NCBI GenBank assembly: GCA_023248955.1
Contig: JAHFDP010000002.1
Coordinates: forward strand, 65,634 to 104,592
Origin: Deltaproteobacteria bacterium
GTDB lineage: Bacteria > Myxococcota > Myxococcia > Myxococcales > JAHFDP01
Length of the DNA stretch: 38,959 bases
Direction: 5' to 3'
The notes below the pieces were generated by a model that saw only the letters and a list, made by a program, of their open reading frames with translations, searched no databases and was not told where the DNA came from. Within the stretch, counting starts at the first letter, position 1, and each line of letters opens with the position of its first letter. Both the position numbers and the translations under genes were made by a program. Of this stretch, positions 8,060-16,477 are shown piece after piece.

Positions 8060-10116
8060 CAAGCCACCTCCATCGTCATCTTCGAACGAACAATGCCGAA
8101 ATGGAGCCGCGGGTCGGTTTCTCGAAAGATCGTCTTATTTAGATATTCAAGGTAATAGTGGAGATGAACGCCGCCAAACAAATAGGCCAGCTCAATAAAT
8201 GGTTTCACCTTGCGCGTTTCGTAATCGTTATAACCAGACTCTTTGGTGCCGCTGCGATTTTGTTCGAGCCACCAATCGAGCTGAACCCCTAAATTCCATT
8301 TCAGCTCGTCATTGAACTGATATCCGACGGACGGCCGCGCGATAAAAATATTGCCCACGTAGTCGTCGCACCTCGCCTGGTCCATCAAGAAGCGATCGCC
8401 CAGCCGCCGCATGCAACGCGCCTCGGCATCGCTTCCCGTCGCCGGGCTGTAGGTCGTCGATCGCCCGTCGATATCGCGCACGTACTTGAGCTTGAGTGTG
8501 CTCTCCACCCCTCGCCAAACAGGCAGCTGGTACCCGAGCCATAAGACGCCGATCTGTGTCAGCCGATCCTGATCCTCCGCATAAACAGCGCGCGGATCGC
8601 GGCCACGATCGATGGTCTTGGGGTTGGCATAATCATAAATATCGGTGTCGGTATACCCCTGATTAAATAGAAAAGTTGGATAGACGTTATTAACGTCACG
8701 ACCCTGCTTGTTGGTGTTGTAATTAATGAGCGTGTATTCGGCCTTGATCGAAAAATCACCACGCTGCGCGGTAACCAGTGTTGTTCCGCCGTTCCACCCG
8801 ACAATCGACTCGACCCATTGATCGTCGAAATCGACAAATTCGTTGGCCAGATTCAACGTCGGAAGCTGATTGGGCGCCACGATACCGTCGGTGAGCAAGA
8901 CGTCCGATTCCCGGCGCGCGCCCAGCATGGCATTGAACTCAGATCCGATATTGAAGTACTCGAATTTGACGCCGACTTCCCACGCGCCGCGACTGAGGCC
9001 CAACGTCGACCAGAGATCATCGGCACTCAAGCGCGCAACGCCGGCGGGCGCGGTCGCGTCTTTGTAGGCCATCGGAAAAACGCGACCATTGAGCGCAACC
9101 CCATTGGCGACGTAGCCCGGGTGTCCGGGCGTTCCCGAGTTCAGCCGTTGCAACGCCACCGCCGCGGTGCCGTCGAGCTGAATTCCATGACCCAGGTCGA
9201 GCTTCGCTTCCCCTGTCGCTGCCATATGGCGGTAGCGAGAAACCAGATCGACCGCACCGTCCGCGCAGGCCGTGGGATCTGGAGCGACGCCGTCCTTGCC
9301 GCAAGTTGCCGGTGCGGGAGCCAATGTTCCCTTGGTATCGGGATCGTAAATATTGGCTTCATAATCGTTCGAGAAAACACCGGTCAATGCAACCGGCCCC
9401 GCGGAAAGCGAATGGGAGACCAAGCGCAGCGCGTAAGCCCAATCGTTTTGCGTAAACGGTGAACGTACCAATGAGTTGGCGGGAAAGAATTGATCTTCGC
9501 CAAGGCCCGTCGACCAACCAGGCCCCGCCCACAATTTGGGAAGCGCAATGGCGCCGACTGAATAGTCGAAATTCGCATCGGCGGTTCGACCCGTCGCGAG
9601 AACCGCCTTGGCATTGTCGCGTTCGATGTAGCGAATCTTGCCGACGGTCCAGGGGTTAAACATCCCTAAGTCCGAGGAGCCAAAATGGACCGCGGTGACC
9701 GTGGGAATGGGTGGCTTCAAACGGACGTTAAATCCGGCTAACCGCAAAATCATCGAGTGGTCCGTGCCAAGTGATTGCGCCGACGTATTGGCGGTCGGAT
9801 ATTTAATGTTCCCGTTCTCGTAATAGTCTTGCCAGGTCGCGCCGAAAATCGATTGCAGGTGAATCATTGCGCTGGCCCAATCGGAGACATGGCCGTTCGC
9901 GGTCAAATCCAACGTACTGCAGACGCCATTGTCGCCGGCGAAATCGTCTGGATAAAAAGGATTGCCATAGGAAAGGCAACCGCCCGAGGCATTATTCCGA
10001 TAAAGCCATTTCGTATAAAGCTGGGCCGACAAATCAAAATTGTTCTTGTCCGCCAAAGCGGCGCTTGGCGCGAGCAGCAGCGCCGCGGCGAACACAAATG
10101 AACGAAGGAGGGACAT
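8056..10116 (-). CDS. Outer-membrane beta-barrel protein, porin-like, of the glucan locus
   Basis: The start at 10116 begins a clear signal peptide (MSLLRSF, hydrophobic core, APSAALA cleavage site), giving a mature protein of about 665 residues. A longer in-frame start at 10161 adds a non-signal-like leader and was rejected. The mature protein is built from alternating polar and aromatic strands with many Tyr/Trp and Asn residues and Gly-rich turns, and it ends in aromatic-rich strands finishing with VAW. This is typical of large outer-membrane barrels. Four Cys residues near the N-terminal and middle loops could pair. It begins 13 bp after the upstream gene and overlaps the downstream lipoprotein gene by 4 bp. 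A pore for oligosaccharides is the natural guess from context, but no porin family could be named. Confidence 0.78.
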   Translation of the reverse strand: MSLLRSFVFAAALLLAPSAALADKNNFDLSAQLYTKWLYRNNASGGCLSYGNPFYPDDFAGDNGVCSTLDLTANGHVSDWASAMIHLQSIFGATWQDYYENGNIKYPTANTSAQSLGTDHSMILRLAGFNVRLKPPIPTVTAVHFGSSDLGMFNPWTVGKIRYIERDNAKAVLATGRTADANFDYSVGAIALPKLWAGPGWSTGLGEDQFFPANSLVRSPFTQNDWAYALRLVSHSLSAGPVALTGVFSNDYEANIYDPDTKGTLAPAPATCGKDGVAPDPTACADGAVDLVSRYRHMAATGEAKLDLGHGIQLDGTAAVALQRLNSGTPGHPGYVANGVALNGRVFPMAYKDATAPAGVARLSADDLWSTLGLSRGAWEVGVKFEYFNIGSEFNAMLGARRESDVLLTDGIVAPNQLPTLNLANEFVDFDDQWVESIVGWNGGTTLVTAQRGDFSIKAEYTLINYNTNKQGRDVNNVYPTFLFNQGYTDTDIYDYANPKTIDRGRDPRAVYAEDQDRLTQIGVLWLGYQLPVWRGVESTLKLKYVRDIDGRSTTYSPATGSDAEARCMRRLGDRFLMDQARCDDYVGNIFIARPSVGYQFNDELKWNLGVQLDWWLEQNRSGTKESGYNDYETRKVKPFIELAYLFGGVHLHYYLEYLNKTIFRETDPRLHFGIVRSKMTMEVAW

Positions 10117-10129
10117 CGCGAATGCGGCG

Positions 10130-10969
10130 TTACGGCCGGTAAACGAGCGGGACCACCGCAAGCTTCACTTTGGTGGGATCGTCGCTGCACACGAACTGCT
10201 TGAGAACTTCATATTGAGCCTGGACTTCGCCCGCGGCGCCCTTGGCCGGCGGCATCAAAATGTCAAGAACATGCGGATCGCAATCGCCGTCATTCCCGCC
10301 GCCAAAACGGTGTTCGCCGGCATATTCATTCACCCGCCGGGTCATGAGATCGCCCTTGTCGGGATATCCCTCGTTGGACTCCATGACCACTTGGTATCCC
10401 CAAGCGGCCATTGGAAGGGCCCCCGCCATTTCCAAATCCTTTCGCGAAACCACGGCCACCAACTCCTTTCCGTGCGCAACGGTTCGCTTGGGAATCACCA
10501 GACGGTCTTTCATGTCACGGGCCTTGGCATTGATTTCGGCCATTAATCTCGATCGCGGTTGCGGCGAAATAATCACGCATTTGTCCCAGGCCTGGTCGGG
10601 CGCGAAGCGCACATTCAACCCCGGTGGCGACCGGGTTTCGCCGGGACCAGCCTTGTGGTCCTCATCGAGAAACACGAACGCCATTTGCAACGAAAACCCA
10701 TTGCCCGTCCCTGGCCAGCTCTTGGAATTCCAGGGATCCTCGATTCGCGCGGCCACGGCGATGCGCAATTCAACTTCGTCGCCCTTGTCCTCGATGGAGA
10801 AACGGGTCAGGTCGAACGACCCTTTCGTATAGTCCGATCCCGTTGGGTAAACGTAGGTGCCCGGCCCCTTGTCATCGCCTTCGGGGTCATCAAAAACGAG
10901 CGGGTCGGCCGATGCGATTCGCGCAAAGGCCGCGAGTACCACCGCGACAGACGCACAGGACTTCTGCAT
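10130..10969 (-). CDS. Secreted glucodextranase C-terminal-domain-like protein
   Basis: The 279-residue product has a short signal peptide (about 21 residues, ending in SADP). Almost the whole mature protein resembles the glucodextranase C-terminal domain family. Seen here are the opening LVFDDPEGDDKGPGTYVYPT, a core that begins FDLTRFSIEDKGDEVELRIAV, and a later NGFSLQMAFVFLDED segment. In glucodextranases and Thermococcus-type amylopullulanases this domain is a non-catalytic, surface- or substrate-binding module. Here it is a stand-alone secreted protein, two genes before the lipoproteins and next to the barrel, and it lies 65 bp after the glycosidase-like gene. Role in binding glucan or anchoring the complex is inferred. 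The family call is fairly secure from the DDPxGDD...YxYP pattern. Confidence 0.82.
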   Translation of the reverse strand: MQKSCASVAVVLAAFARIASADPLVFDDPEGDDKGPGTYVYPTGSDYTKGSFDLTRFSIEDKGDEVELRIAVAARIEDPWNSKSWPGTGNGFSLQMAFVFLDEDHKAGPGETRSPPGLNVRFAPDQAWDKCVIISPQPRSRLMAEINAKARDMKDRLVIPKRTVAHGKELVAVVSRKDLEMAGALPMAAWGYQVVMESNEGYPDKGDLMTRRVNEYAGEHRFGGGNDGDCDPHVLDILMPPAKGAAGEVQAQYEVLKQFVCSDDPTKVKLAVVPLVYRP

Positions 10970-11034
10970 GGGGCGCCTGCTAGCACGCTGCGACGCGAAG
11001 GCGCAAGGCTGCCAGTTTACGCCGGCGGACGAAA

Positions 11035-12402
11035 CTACCGCACCGCGTGCAACGTCTCCACCACCGCCGCAGCACCGGCCAAGAAGGGACTTTCAGAAAC
11101 GTACGCCCATGTTCGCCACGGTTTGTGCTCCTGCGCGGGGTCGTACACCTCGGCAATCGCACCATCGCGCTTGGCCATGCGCGTGAGCTCCGCCAAGATT
11201 CGATCGGCCTCGGCATCATCGCCCATCCGGTGCGCCACTTTGGCCGCCTTGGCCATGATCCAGGACCAGTAGAGCTTGTCGTGGTAGCCCGAGAGCCCGA
11301 CCATGCGCACCATCCAGCTCTTGTCGCCGGTCGGGTATTTTTGCGTGACCGCGCCGGGCACGTCGTCCTTGGGCCACAGGTCGCTTGCGCGCAGGGAGAG
11401 GTAGAGTGCTTTGCCCTCGGCGGAATCAGCCGGCACGAACCCTGTGTCTATCGCAAGTAGGTTGTCGTCGAGGTCGATCGTCGGCGCGGGCGGCGCGCGC
11501 ACGAGCCCCTTCGTGAACCAAGCCCACGGCCCAGTGGGCTGCGGCGCGGGCCGATCAAGTGTCGCCCGAAACAGCCCTGTCTTCTCATCGAAGAACGCGC
11601 GCCTGACCGTCGCGGCATGCGCGTCGAGCGCGGCGGCGTCGATCTGCCCGGGCACGTCGGGATCCGCGGCGAGCGCGCGACCCGCCCTCTGGTAGAGGAC
11701 ATTGGTCAGGAAAGTCGGACCCTCGCGCTTCAAGCTGTCTTTCCAGTCGGAGAAGGCAGGCTGCGAGATCAACCCAGCCGCGTCCTTCTTCGAGTCGTAA
11801 AAGCGAAAAACCTTGACCAATCGCCGTTTGCGCGGTGCAAGCCACCCCTGGTCGCTAGTGTGCGCCGCGTAGCCGTAGGCGCCGAGAATCGCCAGCGCAT
11901 TTCCATCGATGGCGATGTTGCCGTACTGGTCCTCGTATTCGGCTTTGAGTTTGCCGCCGATGGCCGGCGCGAATTTTTTGAAAATGCCGGAAGTCCAGGG
12001 CGTCATGAACGACGGCAGAAACCAGGAGATGGTACCAAGCAAGACGCGTGTTTTGGTGTCGACGGAGTCGAGGGAACGCGGGAGCAGGCCGTCTTCGCGA
12101 ACGTGGTCAAGGATAGTCGTGAGCTGCGTGCGCACGGTCTCGGCCCTGTCGGCGGCGAGCAGACCGCGGATGGAGCTCAAAAAGTCGCGCGTCCACGCGG
12201 AGGCGAACTGGTGCGTGCCAGCGGTGACTAGCGTGCCGCGGCGAATGCGGATGGTATCGCTCTCGAGCGAAGCCTTGGCGATGCGCAACAGGTCGGCGTG
12301 TTCGGTTTGGCGATCCACCCGACGCGCCGGGGCTTGCGGCCGGGCCGCGCCCAGGAGCAAGGTGCAGAGGACAGCAGCGACGCGAGACAAGGCACGATGC
12401 AT
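11035..12402 (-). CDS. Secreted six-hairpin (alpha/alpha)6 glycosidase-like protein
   Basis: I chose the ATG at 12402 because it opens a signal peptide (MHRALSRVAAVLCTLLLGAARP); the longer frame to 12525 adds a Cys-rich leader unlike a signal. The 455-residue product has features of (alpha/alpha)6-barrel glycosidases such as amylo-alpha-1,6-glucosidase or GH63/GH15 relatives. These are WTRDFLSSIRGLL near the start, an Asp/Gly loop DGNALAILGAYGYA, then YWSWIMAKAAKVAHRMGD, and a terminal IAEVYDP...W..YVSESPFLAGAAAVV. The pattern D..EVYDP with a following SE is compatible with a catalytic base in this superfamily. It is the first gene of the putative glucan operon, so a debranching or exo-glucosidase role is plausible. 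The exact GH family is uncertain. Confidence 0.72.
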   Translation of the reverse strand: MHRALSRVAAVLCTLLLGAARPQAPARRVDRQTEHADLLRIAKASLESDTIRIRRGTLVTAGTHQFASAWTRDFLSSIRGLLAADRAETVRTQLTTILDHVREDGLLPRSLDSVDTKTRVLLGTISWFLPSFMTPWTSGIFKKFAPAIGGKLKAEYEDQYGNIAIDGNALAILGAYGYAAHTSDQGWLAPRKRRLVKVFRFYDSKKDAAGLISQPAFSDWKDSLKREGPTFLTNVLYQRAGRALAADPDVPGQIDAAALDAHAATVRRAFFDEKTGLFRATLDRPAPQPTGPWAWFTKGLVRAPPAPTIDLDDNLLAIDTGFVPADSAEGKALYLSLRASDLWPKDDVPGAVTQKYPTGDKSWMVRMVGLSGYHDKLYWSWIMAKAAKVAHRMGDDAEADRILAELTRMAKRDGAIAEVYDPAQEHKPWRTWAYVSESPFLAGAAAVVETLHAVR

Positions 12403-12559
12403 GTTTGGTACGCTCGCACGATGTGCAACGTTCGGCGAGGCAAGGCCCGGTGACCCGTTTAAAGGCCAACACCCGGTGTGCTCAACGCACGAGCCGAAGC
12501 GGCAAAAAAGCATCCTGCGCAACATTGCTCAAACGAACTGAATGGGACACGTCACGGCC

Positions 12560-12790
12560 CTAGTTAATGGATGTGGCCTTGGTGAACGGAATGCGCCCCT
12601 CGGGCAGCGGCTTCACGAGGTACTGGCGAGATACATTAAACCTGAAAACCTCAATTGAGAGCTGATCACCTCGCGGGCTCGCGACAAAATCCAACTGTGG
12701 CGCAGTTCGCTTGACGCAACGTAACCATCAAATGTCACTTGGAAATCCGCGATCACTTTTCCGGGAATCCCCTCGAACTGAGGTTTTCAG
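12560..12790 (-). pseudogene. Decayed 3' coding remnant with a frameshift
   Basis: Two overlapping minus-strand frames read like one protein tail. The upstream part contains FEGIPGKVIADFQVTFDGYV; the downstream part, in another frame, reads RTAPQLDFVASPRGDQLSIE and ends in RIPFTKATSIN before a TAG at 12560-12562. A single frameshift near 12705-12720 would join them. No start codon or family was recognised, and the upstream frame is closed by a stop inside the right inverted-repeat arm. It could be a relic of an inserted or deleted gene. Confidence is low, because the case rests on protein-like composition only. Confidence 0.3.
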
Positions 12791-12798
12791 GTTAAATG
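12634..12798. repeat. 165-bp segment bounded by a 20-bp inverted repeat
   Basis: The arms are 12634-12653 and 12779-12798. They match at 19 of 20 positions and share a perfect 15-bp core, AACCTGAAAACCTCA, on one strand and its complement on the other. The segment lies in the 447-bp gap between the glycosidase-like gene and the collar gene and overlaps the decayed coding remnant. It could be a miniature inverted-repeat element, a scar of a small inversion, or a cruciform-forming site. No flanking target duplication was seen. Confidence 0.55.
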
Positions 12799-12822
12799 GA
12801 CAGGCGATTTCCGGAGAATTCA

Positions 12823-12842
12823 TTTTGTCAATATCGACAAAA
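12823..12842 (-). terminator. AT-rich hairpin just downstream of the collar gene
   Basis: TTTTGTC at 12823-12829 and GACAAAA at 12836-12842 form a perfect 7-bp dyad around AATATC, seven bases past the stop codon of the collar gene. It could end transcription of that gene, but the stem is short and AT-rich, and no separate T-run follows. A weak terminator or a regulatory dyad are both possible. Confidence 0.3.
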
Positions 12843-12849
12843 TATCAAG

Positions 12850-14322
12850 TCAGGTCTTGATGATGTAGTTCAACGCCAGGAAGGGCTGCATGTTGTTGTG
12901 CGAACCACCGCTGCCGACGCTGGCGGTGCTCGCCGTGATTCCCGTGGCTGCGGAATTGACCGAGATGCCCGTCGTGTTGGTAGCGGTAGCATACCCAAAA
13001 GAGGTGTTCCAAATGCGAGGAGCCCCTGGATTCCAAATCAGGTTGTCTCCATCCCCTGTTGCGTACCCCAGGATGCCAGTGTGCGCGTGACCTGGGTCGG
13101 AGACACCGTGAGAGTGCCCAGAGTCGCTCACCGTAACCGTATGGCTATGCGCCGGCATCTCCCCCGATGACAAAGTGTGCGATTCCTCTCCGCCAGAGGC
13201 GCCAATCGCGCGGTTCGTCAGTCCCGATCCCTGCCCAATGCCAACGCTCGCACGGCCGCGAAGATCGGGGAGATTGAAGGTCGTGCTTCCGTCGCCAGCG
13301 CCGTAGGTCGTACCGATAGCGGTGAAGAGGGCGGAATAGGTCGCTCGCGAGACCGCGCTCCCATCGCAATTGAGCCAACCGGACGGCGCTGAAGAACCAC
13401 CGTACGGAGAGATCAGACCGGTTGGAACGCTGGAAGGCGCCGCGGCCGGGGCCCAGGAGGTGCTGCCTGAGCTGTACGTGAGCAGCTGTCCGTTGCTTGG
13501 AGAAGTCGCCGCGACCGCGACCCCGCGAAGCCCGGTCACCGTCAGCGCACCACCGCTGGTGATCGTTGCGTCACCGCTCAGCGCGTTCCATGTTGGGTTA
13601 GCCGAACCCTGCCCTACGAGCAGGTTTCCAGATGCGCCGGCGCCGGTTGCCTGCACCGCGCCGGACCCTTCGCCCACTAGGACGCCATATTGCGTGAGCG
13701 TGGTAGCGCCGGTCCCGCCGTTCGCGACAGGCACCGTTCCCGAAAGCGACACGCTTGGGTTCGCGCCGCCCGACGATGACAGCACGCCGCTGGCGCCAAC
13801 CGTGAGCACGCCGCTGTTGTTCAACGTCGTCGAACCACCGAGCACCACAGACCCTCCTCCTGACAGGCCCGTTCCCGCCGTCACCGTGACCGCGTTGTTA
13901 CCCAACATGGCGTTCGTCACGGTGCCCGTGGCAATGCTCGACCGCATGGCGTAGGGCACCGAACCGATCGGTTGACGCGGCGTCAGCGCCCCAGAATCAC
14001 CCGTTACCTGCAACTCGAGGTAGCGCACGCTGCCGTCGAACACCGTGGATCCGAACGCCGTGCCACCCGCGGAAACGTCGCCTAAAAACGTCTCGTAATA
14101 GCCGTTGGTGAGCCCAATGGTCTGGCTCTCCGTCCACAGCTGGGTGCCGCCAGTGAGCGAATCAAACAACCGAAACGCGATGGTCTGCGATCCCGTTTTC
14201 GGCGTTCCGTCGGCGTTGAGCAAGCGGCCCTGGTAACCGATCTTCGACGGTGCCGACTGCGCCGCCGCGAGGCCCGCTGCCAGAATAACCGCAGCGATGG
14301 GAGCCGTCGTATGTATCCGCAT
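12850..14322 (-). CDS. Secreted phage tail-collar domain protein
   Basis: The 490-residue product has a signal peptide (MRIHTTAPIAAVILAAGLAAAQS) and then a beta domain starting SAPSKIGYQGRLLNADGTP that ends in PIGSVPYAMRS. This N-terminal unit is common in bacterial cell-surface proteins with phage-tail-like tails. Gly/Ser/Thr-rich repeats follow (about 135-300). The C-terminal 190 residues match the tail-collar (microcystin-dependent protein) family: LISPYGGSSAPSGWLNCDGS, then FNLPDLRGRASVGIG, a His-rich HSHTVTVSDSGHSHG and a terminal NNMQPFLALNYIIKT. It is followed by the TIG lipoprotein in the upstream direction, with 27 bp between them. The signal peptide argues for export as a surface adhesin-like fibre rather than a phage part. 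A truncated copy of its 5' end lies at 16038-16163. Confidence 0.88.
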   Translation of the reverse strand: MRIHTTAPIAAVILAAGLAAAQSAPSKIGYQGRLLNADGTPKTGSQTIAFRLFDSLTGGTQLWTESQTIGLTNGYYETFLGDVSAGGTAFGSTVFDGSVRYLELQVTGDSGALTPRQPIGSVPYAMRSSIATGTVTNAMLGNNAVTVTAGTGLSGGGSVVLGGSTTLNNSGVLTVGASGVLSSSGGANPSVSLSGTVPVANGGTGATTLTQYGVLVGEGSGAVQATGAGASGNLLVGQGSANPTWNALSGDATITSGGALTVTGLRGVAVAATSPSNGQLLTYSSGSTSWAPAAAPSSVPTGLISPYGGSSAPSGWLNCDGSAVSRATYSALFTAIGTTYGAGDGSTTFNLPDLRGRASVGIGQGSGLTNRAIGASGGEESHTLSSGEMPAHSHTVTVSDSGHSHGVSDPGHAHTGILGYATGDGDNLIWNPGAPRIWNTSFGYATATNTTGISVNSAATGITASTASVGSGGSHNNMQPFLALNYIIKT

Positions 14323-14349
14323 TAGAATCCTCGCATGTAAGTTCTTGGA

Positions 14350-16011
14350 TTAGGGCGGCCCCAACGCGTTGAGCCCACCCACATTGATTGACGTCGCCGT
14401 GGTCTGACGAATGTTCCCGACCGGAACCGGCGGCGTCGGCTCGCCCATCACGCCAACGTTGGTCGTGGTCGCTGTAGTCTGGACCGCACCGCCGTAGGAG
14501 CTGCCCGAAGCAATGGCCTGAAAAACCGCGCCTTGCTCGGGAAGCATGTGGTTGCCCAACGTCAGCGAGTTCGTTCCGTCGGTGCAAAGGTTCGGCGTCC
14601 CAGAGCAGGTCCAGTCGCAGCCTGCGCCTGTACCTCCATCGAGATCGAAATAGCCCAGCGCGCACGGGCTGCGCCCACAAACGGCTGCAACACAGGTCGC
14701 CGAGGAGTGTGCCGCCGTCGCGCACACGTGGGCGCACGATCCACAATTGGCGGCATCCGTGTTGAGGTTCACGCAGATACCGCTGCAAGCAGTCAGGCCC
14801 GCGCCGCAGGAGAGATTGATCGTAAAGGTGGCGTTGCCGCTGGTCCCGCCACCGGGCGCCGGCGTCATCACCGTCACCGTCGCCGTTCCTTGCGAGACGA
14901 TGTCCGTCGCCGGAATGGTCGCCGTGATTCGCGTCGGGCTGACGTAGGTCGTGGGGCGCGTGCTGCCGTTCCACTTCACCGTCGAGGCCGCGAAGAAATT
15001 CGTTCCGTCGATCGTCAAAGTGAACTGTGGAGTGCCCGTGAGCGCGGACGTGGGGTTCAAGCTGGAAATCGTCGGCGCGGTGTAGACCTCGCCCATGAAA
15101 ACGTTGCCGGAGAGGTTGTGGCTGCTGTCCTTGGTGTAGTCGGCCGGATTCGAGGTGTAGAAACCGCGCGCGAGCCACCCGCCGGCGTGGTAGCGCTTCG
15201 AGTACCACCAGGCTACGCCGCCGTTGGTGTCGTTGGCCGGAGTGGCGCTCACGAAAGCATTGAGCGTTCCCTCGGTGTTGGTCTTGACGGTGAGGACGTA
15301 GTTTGTTCCCACCGTGAGCGCAGTGCCGGGCGTCATCGGAATAATCACCCGCGTTTTCTGATTCAGCGTCGGTAAAACGGTTTGCGCGGAGACCGAGCCA
15401 GAAGCCAAAGCGTTCGAGGCGCCCTGATCGTCGACAGCGAGGCCAGCGGTCAAGCTGTGGATCTCCGCCTTGATATTTTGTCCAGCACCACCCGAGACGC
15501 GAATCATGTCCAACTCAACCAGCGTCACCATGCCCGTCGTGGCACCGGACGCGGGCGCCTGGGCTTGAAACGTTTGCGCGGCCCGCTGGTCCACGCGTGT
15601 GTTGCGCTGAATCGGAAACCCGTTGCCAGAGACAACGCCGTTGCCGCCACCACCGTTGTTGAAAGAGCGCACACCCTTGGAAATGGTGACCGACGCCGTC
15701 GCCGTGGTGTTGCTCGCACCGGTGTCGGTCACCGTGACGGTGTCGGTAGCGCCCGCCTGTCCGGGATAACCGGCCGTGTAAAAGCCGCTGCTCGTGATGC
15801 TGCCCGAAGCGCCGCCCTGCAATGCCCAGGTGAAGGGCCCGGTGCCGGTGGCAGTGAACTGCTGCGTCTGGCCTTGCGCCAGCGTCACGTAGAGTGGCGC
15901 GATGGCCGGACTCACCGCGGAAACGCGCGCGCGAAACGCCGGGCCAACAGGCGAGGGCGCCCGGCTGCACGAGAGAAAAGCCAGCGCGAGAACGGTTGCG
16001 GCAAACCGCAT
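14350..16011 (-). CDS. TIG/IPT and Cys-rich surface lipoprotein
   Basis: I chose the ATG at 16011, which opens a lipoprotein signal (MRFAATVLALAFLSC, Cys15); an ATG ten codons upstream lacks signal character. The 553-residue product contains a bacterial Ig-like repeat (PLYVTLAQGQTQQFTATGTGPF...), a beta-sandwich with a QRNTRVDQRAAQTFQAQAP region, and a TIG/IPT domain (NPTSALTGTPQFTLTIDGTNF). A Cys-rich DAANCGSCAHVC motif typical of Myxococcota surface proteins follows. The tail is Gly/Thr-rich with TTATTTNVGVMG repeats. The same TIG...GGGTSG and NCGxC modules occur in the RCC1 lipoprotein at 18361-21843. It is probably exposed on the cell surface, and binding or adhesion is inferred. It is likely co-transcribed with the collar gene. 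Confidence 0.8.
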   Translation of the reverse strand: MRFAATVLALAFLSCSRAPSPVGPAFRARVSAVSPAIAPLYVTLAQGQTQQFTATGTGPFTWALQGGASGSITSSGFYTAGYPGQAGATDTVTVTDTGASNTTATASVTISKGVRSFNNGGGGNGVVSGNGFPIQRNTRVDQRAAQTFQAQAPASGATTGMVTLVELDMIRVSGGAGQNIKAEIHSLTAGLAVDDQGASNALASGSVSAQTVLPTLNQKTRVIIPMTPGTALTVGTNYVLTVKTNTEGTLNAFVSATPANDTNGGVAWWYSKRYHAGGWLARGFYTSNPADYTKDSSHNLSGNVFMGEVYTAPTISSLNPTSALTGTPQFTLTIDGTNFFAASTVKWNGSTRPTTYVSPTRITATIPATDIVSQGTATVTVMTPAPGGGTSGNATFTINLSCGAGLTACSGICVNLNTDAANCGSCAHVCATAAHSSATCVAAVCGRSPCALGYFDLDGGTGAGCDWTCSGTPNLCTDGTNSLTLGNHMLPEQGAVFQAIASGSSYGGAVQTTATTTNVGVMGEPTPPVPVGNIRQTTATSINVGGLNALGPP

Positions 16012-16037
16012 GCGCCATCCTTGATAAAACGTCAATA

Positions 16038-16163
16038 TCACGTTCCGTCGGCGTTGAGCAGCCGGCCCTGGTAACCGATCTTCGACGGCGCCGACTGCGC
16101 CGCCGCGAGGCCCGCGACGAGGAGGCTGACTCCGGTGAAATGAAGCCGCCTATGCAATCGCAT
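16038..16163 (-). pseudogene. Broken copy of the 5' end of the tail-collar gene
   Basis: Reads ATG at 16163 through MRLHRRLHFTG...SLLVAGLAAAQSAPSK, continues IGYQGRLLNADGT, and hits TGA at 16038. The last 25 residues match the start of the collar protein at 12850-14322 almost exactly, and at DNA level the identity runs from the signal peptide to GTTCCGTCGG at about 16041-16050, where it stops abruptly. The first 15 codons have diverged. It may be a scar of unequal recombination between two paralogues, leaving the TIG lipoprotein gene between the fragments. A functional 41-residue secreted peptide cannot be excluded, but a truncated copy is more likely. Confidence 0.75.
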
Positions 16164-16477
16164 CAGGGTTCCTTGCATTAGTTAGAGGTTTATATCCTTT
16201 TCGGCTTGTTCGCAAATAGACACTTTCGTCTACGCCGCGAAATTTCCATCCGAAATCCTCGCCGCGTCTCCGTTCCTTTTTCGCTGCCGGTGGTTCGGTC
16301 GTAAGGTCAGCCACGACCTGCGCCGCTCGTTCAGAACCTCGCTGTGCCCACTGTGCCCAGTGGGTGGCAAAGGCGCTGAAAGCGTTGGAATCCTGCGACT
16401 CTGCGAGGGCGCGGTTGATTCTCCTCGAGCTCTTGGGGCGCGCTGGTCGACAGTAGGGTGGATGACGGAGAGCATGA
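16164..16477. other. Divergent intergenic region without a supported gene
   Basis: This gap separates the minus-strand fragment from the plus-strand abiE operon. Open frames on the minus strand here have no ribosome site and no recognisable family. One hairpin is visible, CCCACTG at 16347-16353 with CAGTGGG at 16358-16364, not followed by a T-run. A promoter for the 5' fragment would have to lie here but is not obvious. A left end of the accessory region could also fall here. Confidence 0.4.

Noticed and set aside
12403-12630. Promoter for the glucan operon
   Set aside because: I looked for -35/-10 pairs on the minus strand upstream of 12402 and found none convincing; not listed as a feature.
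14162-15208. 348-codon minus-strand frame overlapping the TIG lipoprotein and collar genes
   Set aside because: It is in a different frame from two supported genes and its His/Arg-rich product has no family pattern.
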